Positions 56,291 through 64,000 of a DNA stretch of 64,000 nt are shown here, one piece after another. The position numbers were made by a program, and so were the translations under genes. The stretch comes from Costus lasius. Its lineage: Eukaryota > Streptophyta > Magnoliopsida > Zingiberales > Costaceae. How positions within the stretch are numbered: position 1 is the stretch's first letter; each line of letters opens with the position of its first letter. Below the pieces are notes generated by a model. It was not told the DNA's origin and ran no database searches. It saw only the letters and a program-made list of their open reading frames with translations. The stretch covers positions 31,752,850 to 31,816,849 of the forward strand of contig CM050452.1 in the NCBI GenBank assembly GCA_027563935.2, given 5' to 3'.

Positions 56291-58967
56291 TGTAAGATCC
56301 GGAAATTTATTAGTAGGTAAGAAAATAAAATTTTGTTTATCTAGCATTTTTTTGTGGAAGTTTTTCAGTGAGAGAAGGTATCGATTTATGTATTTTCCCT
56401 GCAATGTAAAAATATGTGTCGCGGAGAGGATTCGAACCTGCGACTTAAGGCGTAGAATGTGTGCTGCACGCCACTAGGCTAGTGGTGTCTATCTATTACA
56501 AAAGGGTAAGAGCCCTTGATAAGGGTGAAGTGGAGAATAACTTATACTAAAGGGTTATTGGATCTTCCACTTATGTTTAAGCTATTGGGTTTGGATCTTT
56601 GGAGGCTTAGTGGGTAGAAAACTAAAATTTTGAGGGATCCATGTTCTCACCCACGTTTTCCCTCATTTCCCTCTTTGCTCACGATTTTTCTCCCTTGGGT
56701 GAAGGTGGCGGCTTGCCTTCTTCTCCCTTCTCCTCTTCTTGTGGCCGGCGGCGAGTGGTGGTGGAGGCGGCTTCCGGCGATCTTCTGGCGACGTGAGTGG
56801 CGTGAGGGGAGGCGTGGGGGCGTGTGGCTTGGAAGAACCGAAATTAAGGTGAGTGGATCTTCTCTTCCACCTAGCTCATGTATATTGGGATTGTTGCTTG
56901 ATTTAGAGAAGATTAATGCTTAGAAATATGACATGAACTCTTGATTACAAATTTGTATATGTTTCCTTGTTTTTCCCCAAATTTCGAAACCCTAGTTTGC
57001 ATGAAAATTAGGGCTTTTCATCTCTAAGACTTCTAATCATCAATTAGACTTTGATTAATCATGTATGTGGCTTTAGATTTTTCAGTTGCATGAAGATTAG
57101 GGCTTAATTGAGAATTTCGCCCCTTCTTCATGAAATTACGCCCAAATGTAAGGGTAAGAATTGGGGCAAACCAGATTTTTATGAAATTAGGTATATGAGG
57201 ACTCTACCGTTTTTTTTGGGGAATTTTTGGAAATAAAAGTTTCTGTTGACTGAAATTGACCTAGGGGTAATTCGGTAAATTTGCTAGTTAAATTGGGGGA
57301 AAACTTGAAATTTCGAATCTAAGGATCATGAGGGACGTAATGACTATTTTTACGAAATTTTTGGATAAGTTTTCCTGCATGACTTAAACTTTGAACTAGG
57401 GGCATTTCTGTCTTTTGTTATAAGAACTAGGAGAAAACTATGAATCTGTGATATCCTGTATTTATGTTATCTGCGGATGAAATTTGGTGAATTTTCTGTA
57501 TTAGTATGTATTTTTAGTTGAATGGTGTATGTAGAAAGTAGTGATGTGAAATATTGATTGATAACCTTGGATGATAACTTAGAAAAGGTTAAACCATGTT
57601 TGCATGAAATCTAAGGACCTTTCCTGAACTTGATTGATGTGATGTCCGAGACAATGTTCGTGTTGTATGCGTTCGATAAGGGTCCTAGACTTGGGTGGAC
57701 TGAACCTAAGGGTTAACTAGAGCACTCAATGAACAGTCATTCTGATTTGGGGTTGGAGAATCCACCCATCCTATTCTGCTTTGTTTCCGGTAATGGAGGG
57801 ACTGTTCTAGAGTCTAGTGACCAGGTTAGAGGTTCAGGGTTCCGGTTTGTGTTAAGGGTATTTTGTCCAAGTGATAAACCTTTTGAGAGTTGGGTGTTTG
57901 AAACAAAGTGCCACGTCTTGGTCAGACGGGGGCCACCTCTTGAATTCATTCACCTTCCGTTCTGATCTATTCCTGTTTCCGTTCCCGGTTGTGGGGGTGT
58001 TGTGTTCCAGGTAAAGGGGGTGCGGTTGAGTGTCGTAGAGCAAAGTGCCACGTCGTGACCTGGCGGGGGCCACCTCTTGAATCTACGCCTCACCAATGTT
58101 CGTTGCAGGTTACTCTCAGTGCCTTGACGAAGGCCGGGTTGGACCCTCGGGGTCAATTCTGAAATCACTGGACAATAGTTGTGTGATTCTAGTCTGTTAG
58201 CCGGATAGGCTGTTTGGTGATCTTGTTGCTCGGGGTTGTGGGTGTATTGTTTTCTGATCATGATTGTGATTTATGGTTATCGGTTTTATTATGTATCATA
58301 CTTTGACATCTTCCGTTAAAAGTTTTGAAAAGATATCTGCATCTATTTTTTGATTGTATATTAGTGGATGGTCGAACGAGACTATCTACTCACTGAGCCG
58401 TGTAGCTCATTCCACGATATTTCCAGATGCAGGGCAGGAGCCTACAGCTTGAGCGGATGTTTAGTTTTCTAACTTGATATTTTGGGGCCTACGAGCCTGT
58501 GCTATTTGTGGGCCGAATGTGGCCAAGGTTTTTATGATTTTGTTCATGGACATGTTAGCCGGATGTGGCTGGTATGCTGATTTTCGATTTCTGTGATATT
58601 GTTGCCGGGTTGGCATTTGGTTTTGATACGACTGTTAAACCGAGGGCTTAAGCCTGTTTTCGGTGAATTCTGTATTATCCTGTGTTATTCGATTATCGTG
58701 GTTTATTAGTTGTGATAAGGCTTGAGAACTTTTGATTTCAAAATGGTGTGTTTCAGTTTGTGTTCAGCATGTTGACCCACATTGTAATATTATGATACAT
58801 GTACAGGAATTTCCTTAGTTTTTCTGGGGACATGCTGCCGAAATTTTTCCGAATTGGTTTCTGTAAGCTATTATTCCCTAGCATCTGTATTGTTGTTTGT
58901 GTGTGACGTTCCCTATCTTCCGCGGTTTCTGTTCGATGATTGGGGTTTATTCTGAGGGGGCGTTACA
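56291..58967 (+). repeat. Chromovirus (Del/Tekay-like) solo LTR with intact TSD
   Basis: 2677 bp, begins TGTAAGATCC, ends GGGGGCGTTACA, flanked by perfect GGTAG (56286-56290 and 58968-58972). Internal CTACTCACTGAGCCGTGTAGCTC (near 58386) and GGGGGCCACCTCTTGAAT are typical of this group. A ~45-base direct repeat begins at 57904 and 58041. No internal domain, so it is a product of LTR-LTR recombination. ORFs within are not supported. Confidence 0.85.
56421..56486 (-). other. tRNA-like A-box/B-box pair inside solo LTR
   Basis: On the minus strand an A-box-like TAGCCTAGTGGCG is followed about 45 bases later by GGTTCGAATCC, a perfect Pol III B-box (56428-56438). The surrounding bases resemble a tRNA backbone, but acceptor and T stems do not close well. 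It looks tRNA-derived rather than a working tRNA gene. Confidence 0.5.
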
Positions 58968-60100
58968 GGTAGAGGGTTTACCCTCTTTTGTTCATGTTGG
59001 TCTTTACTTGCTCACGTACTTTTTATTTTAAGACAGTCGTTATTATGGTTTGCTGTGTCTGGTTAGTGATATTGTTGTGTTTTGTTTCTTCATGCATTAA
59101 GATTCTATATGATGATATCCTACCTGTGCCTTTGTCCTGTGATGACTGCAAAGAACTAAGTCTATGATGGTGTCCCTTAATCTTGGCCTTAGTTCTTATG
59201 CTATTTCGAATCATGATGAGCATATGGATGATATGTGTGTCTTGAGTTCAATGAATGAAGTTCTTATTATGACTGCAGTTATGCTTTTGATCCTTGGTTT
59301 TAGATTGTTATTGAGTATGTCTTACTATGGTTTGCATGATGTTTCAGTGGTTGATCCCCATCTTCTGAATTACTTCTTACACGACATTATGTTTTTGACA
59401 ATTCATGTTTTATCTATTCCTTGTTGACAGCTTTCAAGTTGATTGGATTCAAAAAAAAGAAGAAAAAAAATAAAAAAAGGGACAATGGTACCGAAGTGAA
59501 GATGAATCCAAAGATTCATCCAACTTGGGACTGTCGACAAAGAAAAAAAAAAAAGGGGGGGGGGTCATGAGATGAAAAGAAGGGGTTGGGAAAAGTGAAC
59601 AACTCCGCTTTCTTCTACTTTAGGGTGGAGAAATGAGTTTGTGTAAATTATGCGGTGTACATACTTTGAGTTTACTTGTTAACAAAGTACCGCGGGGGGG
59701 GGGGGGGGGCGTCATTCATCACAAATGTTCATCCTTCGCGTCACAAGGTGTCAAGTTAATTCAGAGAAGTAGCTTGAGCCAACCGATTAAAACTTTATGA
59801 GGCCCTTATCAAAATAATTGTGCAACTTGACTTGACTGGCTGTCTTTAGAAGGAATCGATGATTATGAATAGTCTTGACGTGGTGAAGTGTTTTTCCTAT
59901 TTCAGATTTGTGGATTGACTTTGAACATTATTCTCTGCTCACAATTTAGATTATATTTCAATTTGCATTCTTCAACCTAGGATTGAGTATAATTGTTTTC
60001 ATATGAAGTTCATAGTTTGGCTTTTGAATATACTGTATTCCTGATATCTGATTATTCTATATAGTATAATTGCTTGAGGACAAGCAAGATTTTAAGTCTG
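58968..60100 (+). other. E6 3' non-coding region, right part
   Basis: No gene. It holds A/G-rich runs (59451-59480 and 59539-59564), a run of 16 G (59694-59709), and GAGGACAAGCAAG (60076-60088), the conserved Athila/Tat sequence upstream of the 3' LTR. The 87-residue ORF at 59164-59427 has no family resemblance that I recognise. Confidence 0.6.
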
Positions 60101-61286
60101 TGATATTCTTATGGGTGTTATTTTTATTGGATTTAGAGTCTCATTTATACCATCATTTTAGGCTTAAGTTTTATTTTATGTCAGAATTTGATATCTTTTC
60201 CTGTAAAGCATAGAATCTTCACTATTTTTGATTGTTTGTGAAATGCAGGTTATTTTCTTATTTTTTTCATGAAGATTTGAAGTCATGAGAAGATTCCTCA
60301 CAGTGCTAGGAGGACACAAGTCAAATTTGAGGCAAAATGGAGCTTTCTGCAGAGAACACGGGCAGACCATGATCATGATCACAACCATGATCATCTCAGC
60401 GTTCCAGTCCATCTTATGCAACATAAGCACGACCTAGCTGTGACAGCCATCACGGCCATATCAACTTCCCAGATTTTCAACGTGCTCAACACGGCGTGTC
60501 CATGATGATCATTACGGCCGTGAAGACCCACTTTCCAGACTGACGAACTCGTCACGGCCTACCCGTTCCTCCTATCACACTCGTGACAGCTTCCGCCAGT
60601 TTCGACCCTTTGACGATTTTTCTCCCGATTTGGATGATTCTAAATTCAGAATTTGCTAAAATTTGAGGGGAAACTTCCTAATTGCATAAGGAAGAGATTG
60701 AGCCATAAAAATACATTTTTTGGGTGGTTATACGGATCAAACTTTGCAGAGAGGCGACCTAGAGTGAAAAGTGGCAATTTTGCTTGTTCGAGAGCTTGAT
60801 TCGATAGATTTCTTTGGGGCTTTCATAAGAAAACTGAAGATTCATTGTCTCCTACCCTTGATTTGTAATTTCTCTTACTTTCGAATTCAATTTCTTAGTT
60901 TTTTTTGTGTGAAACGATATATGCTCTAGAGTAAACACTATTTTGGGACTCGGGCGTAACCCGTTAAACAATTCTCCAAATGTAAAACTCTCATGTGAAT
61001 TTTAGTGTTATTTTTAAGTAATTTGTTTATCTACTTTGGATGTGCTTACTTGCATATATATGTTTTGGCCGAACATTTTATATGTGTTAAGTGTTACGAG
61101 AAGTACCGAGAGGTGAATCGTAACACTCGACTGTCCAACTTAGACTTGTGATATGAATTACGAGAGTCGTTCAATATCACTCAAGGGTTAACGATTGTCA
61201 TAGAGCCCATTGGGTCTTTCTTAAGTTAGTTTTGCTATGAGAGTAGGAGATTAGCTTAGGTAGACACTGGTTTATGCTTCGAGAGT
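60101..61286 (+). repeat. E6 3' LTR, truncated by E7
   Basis: Aligns with the three 5' LTR pieces, running uninterrupted across the E3 and E4 insertion points (GAATCGTAACACTCG and GAATTACGAGAG). It ends after GCTTCGAGAG, where the 5' copy continues AAGGTAAG. Confidence 0.85.
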
Positions 61287-61304
61287 GTTAGTGTTTATGC
61301 CCTA

Positions 61305-62695
61305 GGACCTGGATTGGACCTAGTATCAATTGGTTATGCTCTCGGCACAAACCACATCTGGTCTATAACATACCATCATCGATGTATGTTATCTGACTTG
61401 GCACTTAGAGTTTCTTGGACTTATCCAACAACTCACACACCTACCCCATAGGTGATGTCCATTAAGTCATTCATCACAAGACATTTCTCAATCATCTCTT
61501 CACCAAGTGAAGGATCGGGATATCATCTTTGATGATCTGTATGTCCCCAACATACAAGACCAGAGATGTCGTCAAGCTCCCACTGAATTTAGGTACTATA
61601 AGGTGAAGATTCTTTGTCCAAGTTAGGAGCTACCCATAACACTGACACACATGAATCGATTCAGCCTTTTTCCCACACTTTCTGAACCTAGGTTGCCCCA
61701 CAACCTATATACGAGGCTCAGATTTCATCTTTGATCATCTGTGCTAGGCGGCTGACCTTGGACTGAATCCAAGTCACAATTTCCTCCCACTTGTCATTTT
61801 CAAGGAAATACATTTCCAAGAAAACTAGCATCAAGAGCAACAATCGCTTGTTCTCCTGTGGGTCATCTTAGGATACTCCACCTACACTTATCAGATCTTG
61901 AATCTATGTCACTAGATTCAGATGTATGACCTCCAAAGTCTCACATCTACAGATCCTGATAATTAGTCATGTCATCTCCTTACCTGGAGATACATTTAAG
62001 ATGAAATAGTTCAGTGTCGAAGAAACTATCAGCATAACCTCAGCAGAGATATGGTTGACTTTCAATTCCTCCCACTAAAACCACCTTCCAAGGTATTCTT
62101 CAGGAGTTATGAGCTATGAGCAGACCTCATACTCAATATGATAGTCACCTGTGGCTCAAGTACTCTTCATCCAACCTGGACTAAAGATCACTTATGAATT
62201 TTGATAAGCTGGTTCCATAAATATTTTGGTAATTTCATGAATTCCTATCTTTTGACCTTTCCACTTCACCTCACTTGGTGAAAAACATTTATCAGCAAAC
62301 AAGTCTTTGCCCATCTATCACATCTCGAAAGAGGTTAAGATAGTCAATCTCCTAGAAGGAGTTCGAATCCAAGAATTCATGTGCATGAAGTCAGTGGATG
62401 CATCACTTGTTTATGATAAAATCTCTGAGTTAGAAGATTGGCATTCAATTTGAACCACTTATTAAATTCAAGTTATTTTATTACCTCATTATTTTGCACA
62501 ATGTAATGACAAGAGATTTGCAAATGAAAAGAATGTCAAATTCCTTTTATTCCAAAAACTCTACTCCAAAGGAATAGATACAATGTCAATTACATGTTCA
62601 AAAATAAAATAATCCTATCAATGACAAATGAAAAATAGCTCGGCAGCATCAATGCTCCAGCAAGATTTTCTCACTGTCATCCATGTCTTATTTCT
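61305..62695 (-). pseudogene. E7 pol remnants
   Basis: Antisense traces of CYRPDV..AESITN (counterpart of CTRPDVAYGLSVTS), the YVDD region near 61520-61560, and the segment before RT near 61790-61870, with many stops and gaps. Too damaged for a frame. Only about 1.4 kb where an intact copy has over 2.5 kb. Confidence 0.55.
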
Positions 62696-63616
62696 CTAGA
62701 GCTCCTGCATATTTTTGCAAATATCAGTCTCACCATGCGATATAAAATACCCATGTACGGAAATAGACAATAGAGGATTTGGTAATAAAATTACCTTTGA
62801 GCCTGAAGACGAAGGGTTACTTCTATTCATCTCTTTTTGAGGATGCATGCAGTCTTTGTGCCAATGGCCCTCCTGGCCACAGTTGAAGCACTTGTTCTCC
62901 CTCACCCTGCCTTTCTTCAGTGCCTTGGCCTTGGACTTGCCCTTACCCCTTTTCCACTTCTTACTGTCTTTGGAGACTATAAGAACGGACTTGGGTTTGG
63001 ACCTGACCATTTCCTTCTCGGTCACTTCCAACAGTTTTAGCAGCTCCTCATGAGTACAAGCTATTTTGTTCATATTGAAGTTAATGATAAAAGAGCTATA
63101 ACTCGGAGGCAGCGACTGCAGGATAAGGTCCGTAGCCACATCTTGATCCATCGGGTGTCCTAGTCTAGTGAGATGAGACAAGTACCCAAGTAACTTGAGT
63201 ACATGTGGTCCCACTAGAGCACCTTTAGGCATCTTGCACTGAAAAGCAGCCTTGGATGTTTCAAACCTTTCTGTTCTAGCCTGCGACTCGAACAATTGCT
63301 TTAGATGCGTGATGATCTGAAATGCATCCTGATCCTCATACTGCATCTGCAACTCGGATGACATCGTGGTTAACATAAGGCAGCCAACATCCAAGGCATC
63401 ATCCTGATGCTTGCGAAAAGCTTCCCGTTCAGCTGTGCGGGCTGAGGATGACGGTTGAGGAGGAAGCGCTTGCTCTAAGACATACAGCTTCTTCTCCTGC
63501 TTGAGGATTATCCTCAAGTGCCGGTACCAGTCCATGAAGTTAACTCCAGTTAACTTCTCCCTCTCAAGGAAGGAACAGAATGACAGTCCGCTATTGGTAT
63601 TGCTTGTAGAAGCCAT
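62696..63616 (-). pseudogene. E7 gag (306 aa), open but cut off before protease
   Basis: Diverged homologue of the E1-E4 Gag: SFLEREKLTGVNFMDWYRHL at the N-terminus, YVLEQALPPQP, AQFNMNK-type helix region, then a CCHC knuckle CFNCGQEGHWHKDC near residues 246-259. After a degenerate protease-site region it stops right after the MQEL that matches VQEL of the other copies. Gag itself is unbroken, so particles could in principle be made, but protease, integrase and RT cannot. The ATG at 63616 directly follows TTGTAG, as if after a splice acceptor. Confidence 0.8.
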
Positions 63617-64000
63617 CTACAATACAAACAAGAGCAGATCAGTATCACATTTCAATCATTTATTCTGGCCTTTTATAAATGACTGTTTCTAACTATTTTA
63701 TTCAAATCGATAATCCTCAAAAATCGATCGAGAAGTCGCCTGACTTCCTTAGTGAGATGGGATCCTCATTTCGTACACGGCCTTGTGTCCCACGAGGGTG
63801 GGATGTACTGCACAAGGTGACACTTGCTTCCTGAACTAGATACAGCACAAACTCCTAACCTCTTGAGGCTGCCTCTAGAAATTTCATCATGTGAACCACC
63901 ACATATGAAAAATCCTATTCCGACCTGACCGTTATACTCAGGGCCAACAATTTCCTTACGAAAGGCGTGTCCAGAGTTTTAACCGGACTGGGGAAATTAT
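63617..64000 (-). other. E7 leader (partial)
   Basis: Corresponds loosely to the leaders of E1-E4 (GTGGTGGTTCAC and TCAGGTCGGAATAGG segments). The palindromes and AAAGAGT hairpin are not conserved here. Confidence 0.5.

Larger units (their letters stand above)
28098..61286 (+). mobile_element. E6: Athila-like Ty3-gypsy element, internally deleted, host of E3, E4, E5
   Basis: The LTR starts TGATG (28098) and its second copy starts TGATATTC (60101). The 5' LTR ends TTATCA at 53169, followed by the tRNA-Asp-type primer site. The interior (53170-60100) has a decayed Athila-style gag and protease, then jumps to the post-pol block with GCTTGGGAGGTACCCC (about 55830-55850). RT, RNase H and integrase are missing. 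A chromovirus solo LTR (56291-58967) sits in its 3' non-coding part. E3 and E4 (with E5 inside) split the 5' LTR, and E7 breaks the 3' LTR. The LTR copies differ visibly more than those of E1-E4, so E6 is the oldest recognisable element of this block. Confidence 0.8.
61287..64000 (-). mobile_element. E7: decayed copia element, minus strand, partial
   Basis: Contains antisense remnants of RT-RNase H (about 61305-61640), a segment between integrase and RT (about 61770-61900), a gag ORF (62696-63616) and the start of a leader (63617-64000). Protease and most of integrase are not recognisable, so it is internally deleted. The first ~25 bases at the left edge match an LTR start in the opposite orientation. 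The right part of the element is outside the window. Confidence 0.7.

Noticed and set aside
56421..56486. Functional tRNA gene
   Set aside because: A and B boxes are present but acceptor and T stems do not close, and it lies inside an LTR.
57729..57965. ORFs within the chromovirus solo LTR
   Set aside because: Both strands are open by chance; the region is an LTR with an internal direct repeat.
59164..59427. 87-residue hydrophobic ORF as an env-like gene of E6
   Set aside because: Athila elements can carry an env-like ORF, but this one is short, at the wrong place after a pol deletion, and shows no recognisable env feature.
1..64000. A host protein-coding gene
   Set aside because: Every substantial conserved frame is a retroelement or transposon product; I found no exon structure with host-gene motifs.

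Overview
This window is nuclear DNA of a seed plant (probably an angiosperm) and is almost entirely nested LTR retrotransposons, as in a heterochromatic or pericentromeric region. I see no intact host gene, rRNA, functional tRNA, CRISPR array or prokaryotic feature. The plant assignment rests on Ty1-copia elements with long (~1.7 kb) LTRs, initiator-Met tRNA primer sites and Angela/BARE-1-like polyproteins; an Athila/Tat-type Ty3-gypsy element with the tRNA-Asp-type primer site; chromovirus (Del/Tekay-like) solo LTRs; and a ULP1 (C48) protease remnant of the kind carried by plant DNA transposons.

For reference I name the elements E0-E7. Left block: E0 (copia, minus, runs off the left edge; 5' LTR 1379-3075) sits inside the 5' LTR of E1 (copia, plus, 3076-11921; one premature stop). 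Next come a C48 protease fragment (12300-12740), an AT-rich palindromic minisatellite (13072-13715), and an old diverged copia LTR ('LTR-C', starting 14680). LTR-C is split by a chromovirus solo LTR (14919-17115) and by E2 (copia, plus, 17357-26445, complete, intact reading frame, TSD CCATA). LTR-C ends at 27093 against an antisense Athila/Tat-like LTR fragment (27094-28097).

Right block: its frame is E6 (28098-61286), an old Athila-like gypsy element that keeps a decayed gag and protease but has lost reverse transcriptase and integrase. Its 5' LTR was hit by E3 (29128-38251, plus, complete, intact frame, TSD ATTGT, LTRs almost identical) and, 42 bp further on, by E4 (38299-52702, minus, frame broken twice, TSD TTACA/TTACG). 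E4's 3' LTR was in turn hit by E5 (39448-44737, TSD GGCCC), a short non-autonomous element with 1752-bp LTRs that codes only for a Gag. E6's 3' non-coding region carries a second chromovirus solo LTR (56291-58967, TSD GGTAG). E6's 3' LTR (60101-61286) is broken by E7, a decayed copia element on the minus strand that runs off the right edge.

The copia copies E1-E4 belong to one family. Each has PBS, a ~1.75 kb untranslated leader, a single ~1294-codon gag-protease-integrase-RT-RNase H frame, a PPT and an LTR. Four points stand out. The leaders hold paired self-complementary palindromes with a compensatory base change. Two leaders carry a tRNA-like T-arm that is also covariant. E5 has the layout of a terminal-repeat retrotransposon with GAG (TR-GAG), with its Gag frame running into the 3' LTR. 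E5's LTR contains a tandem duplication that looks coding at the protein level. All difference counts and alignments below were made by eye.
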